A DNA stretch of 64,000 bases from Aureimonas sp. SA4125 (GTDB lineage Bacteria; Pseudomonadota; Alphaproteobacteria; Rhizobiales; Rhizobiaceae): positions 3,741,001 to 3,805,000 of the forward strand of contig NZ_AP025032.1 of assembly GCF_019973775.1 (NCBI RefSeq). Reading direction: 5' to 3'. Under the pieces are notes generated by a model that saw only the letters and a list, made by a program, of their open reading frames with translations, did not search any database and had not been told where the DNA came from. The position numbers were made by a program, and so were the translations under genes. Shown piece by piece: positions 17,245-26,220 of the stretch. Every line of letters starts with the position of its first letter. The stretch's first letter is position 1.

Positions 17245-18333
17245 ATGATCGACCGCCGCCACTTTCTGGCCAGCGCGGGTGCCGCCTTCCTTTCGGGCCT
17301 TGCCCCCGCCGCGGCCGAGGCCTTCGACCGGACCGCCGCCGTCTTCGGCGCCGCCTGCCAGAAGGCCGACGGCAGTTTCGGCTGCGCGATCTTCTCCGAA
17401 CGCGGCGAGATCCTGTCGATGATCGATCTCCCCGACCGCGGGCACGACGTCACCTTCGACGTCGCCACCCGTCGGGCCGTGGCCTTCGCCCGGCGCCCCC
17501 GGACCTTCGCGGTCGTCTTCGATCCCCGGAGCGGCACCACGCTGCGGACCATCGCCTCCGTCGAAGGCCGCCACTTCTTCGGCCACGGCTTCTTCTCGCC
17601 GGACGGCAAGCTTCTCTACGCCACCGAAAACGAGATCGACACCGCCGCCGGCCTCATCGGCGTCTACGATGCGACGGCGGACTTCAGGCGCGTCGGCGAG
17701 TTCGCCACCCATGGCATGGACCCGCACGAGGCGCTGCTGATGCCGGACGGCGAGACCATCGTCGTCGCCAATGGCGGCATCGAGACCTATCCCGACTACG
17801 GACGCCAAAAGCTGAACATCGCGACGATGGAGCCCTCTTTGGTGTTCATCGACCGGCGTTCGGGCGACCTGATCGAGAAGCACGTCCTGACCCAAGACCT
17901 CCACCAGCTGTCGATCCGGCATCTGGCCATCGACGCCGGTCACCGCGTCTGGTTCGGTTGCCAGTACGAAGGCAATCCGAGCGACCTGCCGCCGCTGGCC
18001 GGTTTCGTCCGGCCGGGCGAAGCGCTCTCGCTAGTGACGCTCGCGCCGGAACGGCTCGCCGCTCTGTCGAACTATGTCGGCTCGGTCGCGACCAATGGCG
18101 ACGGCAGCCTCGTCGCCTTCGCCTCGCCCAAGGGCAACACCATCCTGACGCTCGACGCCGCGACCGGGAAGGCCGCCGCCAGCTACACGCTCGCCGACGG
18201 CTGCGGCCTCGCGCCCATGCCCGAGGGGCTCCTCGCCACCAGCGGCCGCGGCGACGTCATCGCCCTCCCCGGCGGCACGGATCGCCAGCCCTCGCAGAAG
18301 GTGCTGTGGGACAATCATATCCTGGCGATTTGA
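17245..18333 (+). CDS. DUF1513 Tat-exported beta-propeller-like protein (COG3490)
   Basis: 362 aa. A Tat-type signal DRRHFLASAGAAFLSGLAP is at residues 3-21. The body has repeated blade-like strands (DRGHDVTFDVATRRAVAFA, HFFGHGFFSPDGKLLYATE, THGMDPHEALLMPDGETIV) consistent with a seven-bladed propeller of the DUF1513 family. It starts one base after the stop of the preceding imelysin gene, closing the operon. Family members occur with irpA and COG3488/COG3489 in many proteobacteria. Molecular function is unknown. Confidence 0.86.
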   Translation: MIDRRHFLASAGAAFLSGLAPAAAEAFDRTAAVFGAACQKADGSFGCAIFSERGEILSMIDLPDRGHDVTFDVATRRAVAFARRPRTFAVVFDPRSGTTLRTIASVEGRHFFGHGFFSPDGKLLYATENEIDTAAGLIGVYDATADFRRVGEFATHGMDPHEALLMPDGETIVVANGGIETYPDYGRQKLNIATMEPSLVFIDRRSGDLIEKHVLTQDLHQLSIRHLAIDAGHRVWFGCQYEGNPSDLPPLAGFVRPGEALSLVTLAPERLAALSNYVGSVATNGDGSLVAFASPKGNTILTLDAATGKAAASYTLADGCGLAPMPEGLLATSGRGDVIALPGGTDRQPSQKVLWDNHILAI

Positions 18334-18399
18334 GGCAGGAGCCAAACGGTGTCGACGAGTTCCAGACGAAAGGAACCGCCGATGTGCTGAATACCGCCG

Positions 18400-18696
18400 T
18401 CAGGAAACGGACACCGCCTCAGCGCGCAGTTGCAGACCCAGTGAGCGCACCACTCCGAGCAGGGTCGACAATTTGGGGTCGCCTTCGGCACTCAGCGCCT
18501 TGTAAAGCGCCTCCCGCGTAATGCCGGCCTCTCTGGCCACCTGCGTCATGCCCCGCGCCCGGGCGATGACACCCAGCGCTGCAGCAATGTACGCGGTCTC
18601 CCCGGATTGGAAAGCATCCTCCAGCAGTGAAACCTGCGCCGACGAGTCTCCGAGATAGTTTGAGGCGTCGAAGGGAAGAGTGTCGATGGGCATCAT
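18400..18696 (-). CDS. HigA-like antitoxin (HI1420 family, XRE-type helix-turn-helix)
   Basis: 98 aa. The helix-turn-helix ARGMTQVAREAGITREALYK and the following ALSAEGDPKLSTLLGVVRSLG are the signature of the probable addiction-module antidote family. It follows the toxin gene directly: its ATG begins right after the toxin stop codon, so the two are co-translated in toxin-antitoxin order, as in HigBA modules. A second ATG lies at 18693. It should neutralise the toxin and repress the shared promoter. Confidence 0.88.
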   Translation of the reverse strand: MMPIDTLPFDASNYLGDSSAQVSLLEDAFQSGETAYIAAALGVIARARGMTQVAREAGITREALYKALSAEGDPKLSTLLGVVRSLGLQLRAEAVSVS

Positions 18697-18990
18697 TCAA
18701 ATCTCCAGTTCGTCCGCCAAAGCCCGGGCCGTTCGGATATCCTGGGCCTGCGTGCTCTTGTCGCCGCCGCAGAGCAGGACGACGAGGATAGGTCCGCGTC
18801 TGGCGAAGTAGACGCGATATCCCGGTCCATGGTCGATGCGCAGTTCTCCAATGCCATCGAAGAATTTTGCATCACCGAAAAGACCGACCTGCAATCGGAC
18901 GAGTCGCTGAGCGATGCGCTCCTGGGCTCGCCTGTCCCGCAATGCCTCAAGCCAGTCGCGGAAAACGCGGGTTTGGCGAATTTCAAGCAT
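18697..18990 (-). CDS. HigB/RelE-superfamily toxin (HI1419 family)
   Basis: 97 aa. Begins LEIRQTRVFRDWLEALRDRRAQERIAQR and contains GDAKFFDGIGELRIDHGPGYRVYF, the characteristic block of the upstream partner in HI1419/HI1420 modules. RelE-fold toxins of this type cleave mRNA on the ribosome. First gene of the pair; a palindrome immediately before its start is a likely autoregulatory operator. Intact, with no sign of decay. Confidence 0.88.
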   Translation of the reverse strand: MLEIRQTRVFRDWLEALRDRRAQERIAQRLVRLQVGLFGDAKFFDGIGELRIDHGPGYRVYFARRGPILVVLLCGGDKSTQAQDIRTARALADELEI

Positions 18991-18992
18991 AT

Positions 18993-19008
18993 GTAATATT
19001 TAGATTAC
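18993..19008. promoter_or_regulatory. Putative HigA operator palindrome
   Basis: GTAAT at 18993-18997 and ATTAC at 19004-19008 form a perfect 5-bp inverted repeat with a 6-base spacer in an unusually A+T-rich stretch two bases upstream of the toxin start codon (minus strand). Its position suits autorepression by the antitoxin. Confidence 0.45.
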
Positions 19009-19213
19009 GGCTTACCGACCGTCAATCCGCGGCTGTGACGCGACGAAGGAGCCAAGCTTTGCCCCTCATTGGGTGCGCGCGTCTTCAGAGGATCTCGCAA
19101 AGGCGATCTCATGGGAATTGACAGGTGCCGGCTTCGCTGGAAAGCGGGACGGCGGTTCGAAGAAAAGCCATCCCGCCTTATCCGCGATACGTCGCCTCCG
19201 CCCCTTCGACTTT

Positions 19214-19795
19214 TCACACAGCCGGAAACTGCGCCGCCTCGGTCAAAAGGCCCCAGACATAGTCGGCAAAGGAGCGAACGCAGAAGAGCTCGAACTCGCT
19301 CTCGCCGCGCCGCCAGATCACCATGTCGGCCTTGGCGAACACGCTGCGGCTGACGGCGCCGACGGGAAAGCTCTGGAGGCGCAGGTCCTGCGGACAGCTC
19401 GACGACAGCACGGCCTCGGCGGCCGGGCCCTCGATACGGATGCCGACATAGCGGTCGGTGACGTCGACGGCCGAATGGAGCACTGTTCCCGAGCCCTCGA
19501 TGGCCGCGATCATCTGCGACGCCGGCGTCCCGCCGACCAGCAGCCAGTCTTCCGGGCCGAGCCAGAGCGCCGACACGCCCTCGGCGACGACACTCGTCTT
19601 CGGTTTTCCGGGCAGACTGAGGCCCAGCGCCCCGCCCACGGCCGAAACCGCATCGGGATGCGCCCGAAGGCTCACATGCGCGCGGGCCGCGAGGGGCACC
19701 AGCGAGACGCCGGGGCCGGCGGCGTAATGGCCGGCGAGCGCCTCGAGCGTCCGCGGCATGGTGCCGGCCGAGGCCGTCGTGATCGGATCAGCCAT
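19214..19795 (-). CDS. soxG: Sarcosine oxidase gamma subunit
   Basis: 193 aa. Matches SoxG in size and in segments such as ALWLGPEDWLLVGG, DVTDRYVGIRIEGP and SSSCPQDLRLQSFPVGAVSRSVFAKADMVI written here only in part. It is the last gene of soxBDAG and overlaps the end of soxA by 8 bases. The heterotetramer oxidises sarcosine (N-methylglycine) to glycine, H2O2 and 5,10-methylene-tetrahydrofolate. SoxG has no cofactor of its own. Confidence 0.92.
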   Translation of the reverse strand: MADPITTASAGTMPRTLEALAGHYAAGPGVSLVPLAARAHVSLRAHPDAVSAVGGALGLSLPGKPKTSVVAEGVSALWLGPEDWLLVGGTPASQMIAAIEGSGTVLHSAVDVTDRYVGIRIEGPAAEAVLSSSCPQDLRLQSFPVGAVSRSVFAKADMVIWRRGESEFELFCVRSFADYVWGLLTEAAQFPAV

Positions 19796-22787
19796 TGAGC
19801 CGCTCCCCTTCCGGATCGAAGAATATCGGCTTGGTGACCTCGACGGCGATGGTCTCGTCCGGCATCGGCACGTGCAGCGTCTGGCCCGTCAGGGCAGCGC
19901 CGTCGCGCACCAGTGCCAGCGCGATCGAGCGGCCGAGCGTTTCCGACCAGTAGCTCGACGTGACGTGCCCGATCATCGTCATCGGGACGGGCTGGTTCGG
20001 ATCAGCGACGATCTGCGCACCCTCTTCCAGCACGGTCAGCGGGTTGCGGGTCAGGAGCCCGACCAGTTGCTTGCGACCGGGGGCCATGAGGTCCGGCCGC
20101 GTCATGCCGCGCTTGCCGACGAAATCGGCCTTCTTCTTCGACACAGCCCAGCCGAGCGCGGCGTCGGCGGCGGTGACGGTGCCGTCCGTCTCCTGGCCGA
20201 CGATGATATAGCCCTTCTCGGCCCTGAGCACGTGCATCGCCTCGGTGCCGTAGGGCGCAAGGCCATGAGGACGGCCGATCTCGCGCAGAGCGTCCCAGAC
20301 GGCACGGCCGCGGTTCGACGGCACGTTGATCTCGAAACCCGTCTCACCGGTAAAGGAGACGCGGAAGAAGCGCGTGGGAACACCCATGAACGTGCCCTCG
20401 GCCACCGACATGTGCTTGAAGACGTCCGGCGAGATGTCGATCCCGCCGACGAGCGGCGTCACGATCTCGCGCGCTTTCGGGCCCTGGATGGCGATGGTCG
20501 CCCACTGCTCGGTCACCGAGGTCAGCCAGACGTTGAGGTGCGGGAACTCGGTCTGGAGATAGTCCTCCATGTGGTTCAAGACGCGCGGCGCGCCGCCGGT
20601 CGTCGTCGTGATGTGGTAGCGGCTCTCACCGATGCGGGCGACGATGCCGTCGTCCATGACGTAGCCGGCCTCGCTCAGCATGATCGCATAGCGGCACTTG
20701 CCGACGGCGAGACTGGCGATCGGCGTCGCGTAGATCAGGTCGAGGAATTCGGCCGCATCCGGGCCGCAGACCTCTATCTTGCCGAGCGTCGAGGCGTCGA
20801 ACATACCGGCGGCGTCACGCACCGCGCGGCACTCGCGCTTGACCGCATCGTGCATCGAGGCGCCTTGCGGAAAATACCAGGCGCGCTTCCAGTTGCCGAC
20901 ATCCTCATACGCGGCGCCCTCGGCCTCGGCGCTGTCGTGGATCGGCGTCTTGCGGACGGGATCGAAGAGCTCGCCGCGCGAGGTGCCGGCGATGGTGCCG
21001 AAGGTCACGGGCGTGAACGGCGCGCGGAACGTCGTCAGGCCGACCTGCGGCATGGTCCGCCCGAGCGCCTCGCCGGCGACGCCGATGCCGTTGATGTTCG
21101 ACGTCTTGCCCTGATCCGTGGCCATGCCGTTGGTGGTGAAGCGCTTGATGTGCTCGACCGAGCGAAAGCCCTCACGGGCGGCGAGGCGGATGTCCTTGGC
21201 GGTGACGTCGTTCTGGAAGTCCACGAAAGCCTTCACGAAACGACCCGGACCCGCCGAGGGCGCTGCCCCGGCCATGCCGCCAGCAGTGCCAGCAGCACCG
21301 CTGATACGCACTGCGCCGGACACGACCATCCCGCCGGAATCATTGTCGGCGCCGGACGCCGCCGACAGGCCTGCCGCGCGGCCCGTGGAGACGGCCGAGG
21401 CCAGATCGAAGTCGCCGGCGCAGGCGCCGACCGAGACGCAGTCCTGCGCCGATTCGCCGGGAATATAGGCCTGCAGTTCCGGCGCGAAGGCGAGCTTGCC
21501 GCGCGACTGGGAGAAGAGGTGCACCGAGGGCGTGAAACCGCCGGACATCAGCAGCGCATCGCAGTCGAAGCCGCGGCGATCGAGGCCCGACTTGGTCTCG
21601 ACGACGGTGATGCCGCGGATGCGCTTGACGCCGCGCACCTTGGCGACGTCGTAGCCGGCCAGGACCTCGATGCCGAGTTCGCGTGCCTCGCGCGTCAGGT
21701 CGCCGTTTGGATCCTCGCGCAGGTCGACGATCGCCGGTACTTCGACGCCCGCCCGCTTCAGGTCGAAGGCGGCGGCGTAGGCGCTGTCGTGGCAGGTGAA
21801 GACGGCGACACGCTTGCCGACCTTGACGCCGTAATGGTTCAGATAGGTCCGGCCGGCGCTGGCGAGCATGATGCCCGGCCGATCGTTGTCCGGAAACACC
21901 AGCGGCCGCTCGATGGCGCCGATGGCGAGCACGACCTTCTTCGCCCTCACCTGCCAAAGCCGTTCGCGCGGCGCGGCGGGGTCGGGGGCGGCGAGATGGT
22001 CTGCGCGTTCTTCGACGAGGCCGATGAAGTTCTGGACGTAGTATCCGAAGGCCGTCGTCCGCGGCATCACGCGGACGTTCGCCATGCCCTTCAAACGGGC
22101 CACCGCGTCGGCGACGAAGTCGGCAGCCGTGACGCCGTCGATCGTCACTTGGCTCTCGGCCTTCAGCCAGCCGCCGAAGGCGTCGCCCTCGTCGCAGAGG
22201 ATGACGCTCGCCCCGCTCTCGCCCGCGGCGAGCGCGGCCGAGAGGCCGGCCGGTCCGCCGCCGACGACGACGACGTCGACATGCTCGAAGCGGTTGGCAT
22301 AGCGGTCCGGATCGGGCTTGCCGGGCACCTTGCCAAGGCCCGCAGCCGAGCGGATGTTCGGCTCATAGACCCTGTGCCAGAAGGATTTCGGCCACATGAA
22401 GGTCTTGTAGTAGAAGCCTGCGGAAAGGAACCGCGCGAACAGGCCGTTGACCGCGCCGACGTCGAAGTCGAGCGTCGGAAAGCGGTTCTGGCTCTCCGCC
22501 GTCAACCCCTGGTAGAGCGGCTGCATGGTGGCGCGGATGTTCGGCTGACGCCGGGCCGCGTCACGCGAAATGTCGACGAGCGCGTTCGGCTCCTCCGAGC
22601 CGTGGCCGAGAATGCCGCGTGGGCGGTGATACTTGAACGAGCGGCCGGTGAGGTGGACGCCGTTGGCGAGAAGCGCCGAGGCGAGCGTGTCGCCCTCGAG
22701 GCCCTCGTAGCGGCGACCGTCGAAGCTGAAGCCGAGGCGACGGGCGCCCTTGAGGCGGCCCTGTCCGGGAAGGCGATGGGACGTCAC
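19788..22787 (-). CDS. soxA: Sarcosine oxidase alpha subunit
   Basis: 999 aa with a GTG start at 22787 that overlaps the soxD stop (GTGA). The N-terminal region has FSFDGRRYEGLEGDTLASAL, the Fer2_4-like fold; residues about 170-200 carry the NAD-binding VVVVGGGPAGLSAALAAGESG, and the C-terminal third is an aminomethyltransferase (GcvT-like) folate domain with FVGKRGMTRPDL. An Ala/Gly/Ser-rich linker around residues 480-515 is longer than I would expect. Binds NAD+ and tetrahydrofolate in the heterotetramer. Confidence 0.95.
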   Translation of the reverse strand: MTSHRLPGQGRLKGARRLGFSFDGRRYEGLEGDTLASALLANGVHLTGRSFKYHRPRGILGHGSEEPNALVDISRDAARRQPNIRATMQPLYQGLTAESQNRFPTLDFDVGAVNGLFARFLSAGFYYKTFMWPKSFWHRVYEPNIRSAAGLGKVPGKPDPDRYANRFEHVDVVVVGGGPAGLSAALAAGESGASVILCDEGDAFGGWLKAESQVTIDGVTAADFVADAVARLKGMANVRVMPRTTAFGYYVQNFIGLVEERADHLAAPDPAAPRERLWQVRAKKVVLAIGAIERPLVFPDNDRPGIMLASAGRTYLNHYGVKVGKRVAVFTCHDSAYAAAFDLKRAGVEVPAIVDLREDPNGDLTREARELGIEVLAGYDVAKVRGVKRIRGITVVETKSGLDRRGFDCDALLMSGGFTPSVHLFSQSRGKLAFAPELQAYIPGESAQDCVSVGACAGDFDLASAVSTGRAAGLSAASGADNDSGGMVVSGAVRISGAAGTAGGMAGAAPSAGPGRFVKAFVDFQNDVTAKDIRLAAREGFRSVEHIKRFTTNGMATDQGKTSNINGIGVAGEALGRTMPQVGLTTFRAPFTPVTFGTIAGTSRGELFDPVRKTPIHDSAEAEGAAYEDVGNWKRAWYFPQGASMHDAVKRECRAVRDAAGMFDASTLGKIEVCGPDAAEFLDLIYATPIASLAVGKCRYAIMLSEAGYVMDDGIVARIGESRYHITTTTGGAPRVLNHMEDYLQTEFPHLNVWLTSVTEQWATIAIQGPKAREIVTPLVGGIDISPDVFKHMSVAEGTFMGVPTRFFRVSFTGETGFEINVPSNRGRAVWDALREIGRPHGLAPYGTEAMHVLRAEKGYIIVGQETDGTVTAADAALGWAVSKKKADFVGKRGMTRPDLMAPGRKQLVGLLTRNPLTVLEEGAQIVADPNQPVPMTMIGHVTSSYWSETLGRSIALALVRDGAALTGQTLHVPMPDETIAVEVTKPIFFDPEGERLNG

Positions 22788-23167
22788 TGCTGGGCCTCCG
22801 TGCGGGCGACTTGCGTGTGCGCGGCATCCCCCATGTGGTCGGGGTCGACATGGGCGTCGCGCGATGCGGCTGCGAGTTGCCCGTTGTCGTCGATATCCGG
22901 CTTCGGCTCACCGGCCTTGTAGGTGATCACGAACTTGTCCGTGACGGCATGGCGCGCCGCATTGAAGAAGCGGCCGCAGCCATGGATGTGGCGCCAGCGC
23001 TCGAAGATCACGCCGCGGCCGTTGGAGCGGAAGTAAAGAAGTTCGGCCGTCGCCTGGTCGGTGAGACCCGCGGCGCCGTCGGGACGCTTCAGGTGGGCTT
23101 CGCCGGCGTGGCGAAATTCGGTCTCTGGCCGTTCCTCGGCGCAGTAGGGGCAGTGGATGAGCAGCAT
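22784..23167 (-). CDS. soxD: Sarcosine oxidase delta subunit, C-terminally extended
   Basis: 127 aa; most SoxD are 90-100 aa, so about 25-30 extra residues (ending HMGDAAHTQVARTEAQQ) follow the conserved core. The zinc-binding residues are visible: C6-P-Y-C9 and the HIHGCGRFFNAARH block. The start at 23167 (MLLIHCPYC) lies 11 bases after the soxB stop. SoxD is the small structural zinc subunit of the oxidase. Confidence 0.92.
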   Translation of the reverse strand: MLLIHCPYCAEERPETEFRHAGEAHLKRPDGAAGLTDQATAELLYFRSNGRGVIFERWRHIHGCGRFFNAARHAVTDKFVITYKAGEPKPDIDDNGQLAAASRDAHVDPDHMGDAAHTQVARTEAQQ

Positions 23168-23178
23168 GTCGGCCCCCT

Positions 23179-24432
23179 CTAGTGCGCGACGGCGGCGGCG
23201 GCCGCCTCGTCGATGAACCGGCCGGTGACGAAACGGTCGAGGTTGAAGGCCGCATTGATCTTGTGCGGCTCGTCGCGGGCGATGGTGTGGGCGAAGACAT
23301 GGCCCGAGCCCGGCGTCGCCTTGAACCCGCCGGTGCCCCAGCCGCAGTTGACGTAGAGACCCTTGACCGGGGTCTTCGACAGGATCGGCGAGCGGTCCGG
23401 CGTGACGTCGACGATGCCGCCCCAGGTGCGCAGCATCTTCAGCCGCCGGAAGATCGGGAACATGTCGGTGATGGCGTCGAGCGTGTGGTTGAGGATGTGC
23501 AGGCTGCCGGCCTGGGAATAGGACGGGTACTGGTCGGTGCCGGCGCCGATCACGAGTTCGCCCTTGTCGGACTGCGAGACGTAGGCGTGGACGGTGTTCG
23601 ACATCACGACGCAAGGCATGCAGGGCTTGATCGGCTCGGACACCAGCGCCTGAAGCGGAAAGCTCTCGAGCGGCATGCGCACGCCCGCCATCTCCATGAC
23701 CGTCGAGGTCGAACCGGCGGCGACGACGCCGACCTTCTTCGATCCGATGAAGCCCCGCGCGGTCTCGACGCCCTTGACCGAGCCGTCGGCGCCGCGACGG
23801 ATGCCGGTGACGGCGCAGTTCTGGATGATATGGACGCCGAGCGCCGAGGCAGCGCGCGCATAGCCCCAGGCGACCGCGTCATGCCGCGCCGTGCCGCCGC
23901 GCCGCTGCAGCGCGCCGCCGACGATCGGGTAGCGTGCGTCGGACGAAATGTTCAGCGGCGGGCAGAAAGCCTTCGCCTCTTCGGCGTCAAGCCACTCGTT
24001 GTCGACGCCGTTCAGCCGGTTGGAATGAATGTGGCGTTTGGCGACCTGCACGTCGTGGACGTTGTGGGCGAGCATCAGGACGCCGCGCGGCGAGAACATG
24101 ACGTTGTAGTTCAGCTCCTGGCTGAGTCCCTCCCAGAGGTTCAGCGCGTGGTTATAGAGCGCCGCCGACTCGTCGTAGAGATAGTTGGAGCGGATGATCG
24201 TGGTGTTGCGGCCGGTATTGCCACCGCCGAGCCAGCCCTTCTCGATGACGGCGACATCGGTGATCCCGTGCACTTTGGCAAGGTAGTAGGCCGTGGCGAG
24301 ACCGTGCCCGCCGGCGCCGACGATGATCACGTCATAGTGCTTTCGCGGCTCGGGCGAAGCCCATTGCTCGCCCCAGCCCGTATGGTTCCGCAAGGCCTCC
24401 CGGGCCAGCGCAAAGGCTGAGAAACGACGCAT
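23179..24432 (-). CDS. soxB: Sarcosine oxidase beta subunit (flavoprotein)
   Basis: 417 aa, the standard SoxB length when started at 24432 (MRRFSAFALAREAL), with AAGGGA upstream. FAD-binding DVIIVGAGGHGLATAYYLAK is near residue 36. QRRGGTARHDAVAWGYARA contains the histidine that carries covalent FMN in this family, and the C terminus has NCGWGTGGFKATPGSG. First gene of the operon soxBDAG. No folate-recycling genes (glyA, purU, folD) follow, unlike some other sox operons. Confidence 0.95.
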   Translation of the reverse strand: MRRFSAFALAREALRNHTGWGEQWASPEPRKHYDVIIVGAGGHGLATAYYLAKVHGITDVAVIEKGWLGGGNTGRNTTIIRSNYLYDESAALYNHALNLWEGLSQELNYNVMFSPRGVLMLAHNVHDVQVAKRHIHSNRLNGVDNEWLDAEEAKAFCPPLNISSDARYPIVGGALQRRGGTARHDAVAWGYARAASALGVHIIQNCAVTGIRRGADGSVKGVETARGFIGSKKVGVVAAGSTSTVMEMAGVRMPLESFPLQALVSEPIKPCMPCVVMSNTVHAYVSQSDKGELVIGAGTDQYPSYSQAGSLHILNHTLDAITDMFPIFRRLKMLRTWGGIVDVTPDRSPILSKTPVKGLYVNCGWGTGGFKATPGSGHVFAHTIARDEPHKINAAFNLDRFVTGRFIDEAAAAAVAH

Positions 24433-24594
24433 TCGGGCATCCCTTAGATCTGGTGTCGACGCGGCGACGTCCCGCAGTCTCCGGGGTGTATCGCACATGC
24501 CGGGGCACGCTAGCCCTTTCAGCCTCAGATCATGCTCATTTTGCGACGGGTCGTGACGCTTTGTCCCGATGTCTCCGGCAAAGCACGCGGCCTT

Positions 24595-24628
24595 AAAAAA
24601 ATGGCGGGGCGCCGAAGCACCCCGCCAT
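24595..24628 (-). terminator. Rho-independent terminator of the membrane-protein gene
   Basis: On the minus strand a 9-bp stem (24620-24628 with 24601-24609) around a TTCGG-containing loop is followed by a run of T (complement of 24595-24600). It lies 25 bases beyond the stop at 24654. Confidence 0.92.
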
Positions 24629-24653
24629 CGTCAGTCGTTCGAAGGGTTCACAA

Positions 24654-25583
24654 TCAGACGGCGACGGCACGTGCCCGGTAATGCGGGCGACCGACCATGC
24701 CGCCGATGGCGGCGACGATCAGGCCGAGAAGGAGAGCGATGAAGCCGGCGAAGGAAGCGGTCGAAACCGTCTCGGCGGCTGCATCGGCTGCCACCTTGGC
24801 CTCTTCGACGGCCCGGTCGTAGGTCGCCTGGAAGTCGTTGAGACGCTGCTCGGCTTCCTGTGGCGAGATTCCGGCCTGCTGCGAGATGACGGTTATGGCA
24901 GCCTGGCGCTGCTCCGGGGTCGCGCCTTCGCCAAGACCGGCGACGATTTCGGGAATTGCCTCGCCGAGATCGGCTTCGCCCGTTGTCTGGCGTGCCGTGT
25001 CGGCGGCCTGCTGACCTTGCTGGACGGCCGCGTTCGCGGCCTGGTCGACCTGCTGCTCGCGGCGCTGCAGAAGCTGACGCGCCTGGCCTTCGATGCCGTC
25101 CGGCAGCGCCGAAAGCGAATTCGGGCCGAGATTGCCGGCAGCACTCGTGAGGGCGCTGATCGAGCCGCCGAGGGCGCCGAACGTACCACCGATCAGGGCC
25201 GAGGCGCCCGATGTCAGGAGGTAGACGGCGACGAGGGTCGACGTCGCCCAGGTCACGAGACCGTGCAGGACGCCGTCGGCCTTCTCAGGCGAACCGGCAA
25301 GGCGCGCGGCGGCCCAGGCGCCGAAAAAGGTTGCGATGAGGACTGTTCCGAGCGTCCAGAGTCCACTGGCCGAACCGATGGCGGAAAGGTCCGGCGAGCC
25401 GTTGCTGGCCGGATCGATCGTCGCCATACCGATGCCGAGGCCCAGAAGGCCCAGCATGACCTGGACGACGAGCGTCAAAATGGCCCCGGCAAAGATGGCG
25501 CCCCAGGAAATGCGGCGAAGCGGGCCCTGCTGGACCACCGGCGTCGCAAGGACGGTGGATCGATCGATGATCGTATCGGACAT
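24654..25583 (-). CDS. Multi-pass inner-membrane protein with Ala/Gln-rich central region
   Basis: 309 aa. CCAGGAGAATACCCC just before the ATG at 25583 fixes the start. Four hydrophobic segments can be seen: WGAIFAGAILTLVVQVMLGL (about 28-55), LWTLGTVLIATFFGAWAAA (about 75-95), STLVAVYLLTSGASALIGG (about 115-140) and the C-terminal FAGFIALLLGLIVAAIGGMVG. Between them is a long hydrophilic helix rich in Gln and Ala (QLLQRREQQVDQAANAAVQQ). Rhizobial relatives are labelled PhnA-like membrane proteins, a name without functional support. Monocistronic. Role unknown. Confidence 0.82.
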   Translation of the reverse strand: MSDTIIDRSTVLATPVVQQGPLRRISWGAIFAGAILTLVVQVMLGLLGLGIGMATIDPASNGSPDLSAIGSASGLWTLGTVLIATFFGAWAAARLAGSPEKADGVLHGLVTWATSTLVAVYLLTSGASALIGGTFGALGGSISALTSAAGNLGPNSLSALPDGIEGQARQLLQRREQQVDQAANAAVQQGQQAADTARQTTGEADLGEAIPEIVAGLGEGATPEQRQAAITVISQQAGISPQEAEQRLNDFQATYDRAVEEAKVAADAAAETVSTASFAGFIALLLGLIVAAIGGMVGRPHYRARAVAV

Positions 25584-26220
25584 GGGGTATTCTCCTGGGC
25601 AAAGGGGCCGGCGCCGCTGTACCGCCGCCGCCAGTCTCGCACCGCCGTGCGTTGCGCGTTGGCTGTGTCTAGCGGCTGAACCCCCGCAAAGGCGGCTCGT
25701 TCCGGGGTCCAGGTAAATATGTGCGAGAATTAGCTGCATGCGACCGAAGGTTCTGCTGACCGCAGCAGCGACCGCCTCGATGTCCTGCCGCACATCATCG
25801 ACCGCGCCGCGCATGGCGGCGGCCGTCTCGGCATGGAGCGTCCCGTCGATTCAGGCAAGGAAGCCGTCGAGCCGCCTTGCCGCATACAGGCTGCACGCGA
25901 CCTCGACATTCCCGGATCCGTCTGACAGCGGGCCACGCCGTCGACAGCTGTTGATCCAAAAGTCTCCATCTGACAAAACACCAATATCGGCAAGGCAATG
26001 CCCGGTGAACGTTCATCCCTCGCTGCCGTGCCTCCGCTCCAGCCCTGCGCCGGATTCCAACGATAGCCTGGCATCGATGGCGGAACGGCGTGATGGGCGG
26101 GACGTTGACGAGTGGCTGTGCCATGTGCAGCGACAGCGGCCGCGCGGCATGGCATAAAGTCGGGCACGACACCGCCGGGACAGCACGACCAAGACGGCAC
26201 GACGAACAAGGACTGATGGC
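25584..26220. other. 637-bp region without a confident gene
   Basis: Open frames on both strands have poor composition for real protein. On the minus strand, about 25735-25850, one short frame reads like ordinary helical protein (DVRQDIEAVAAAVSRTFGRM), which could be a very small gene or the remnant of one. The final 60 bases should contain the promoter for the TPR lipoprotein gene. No repeat or RNA was recognised. Confidence 0.4.

Noticed and set aside
19758-22922. A 1054-codon plus-strand open frame opposite soxA
   Set aside because: soxA is unmistakable on the minus strand. The long frame is a by-product of third-position G+C bias.
25738-26157. A 139-codon plus-strand frame before the TPR lipoprotein gene
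   Set aside because: Ser/Arg/Pro-rich sequence with no domain, and no ribosome-binding site that stands out; treated as non-coding.
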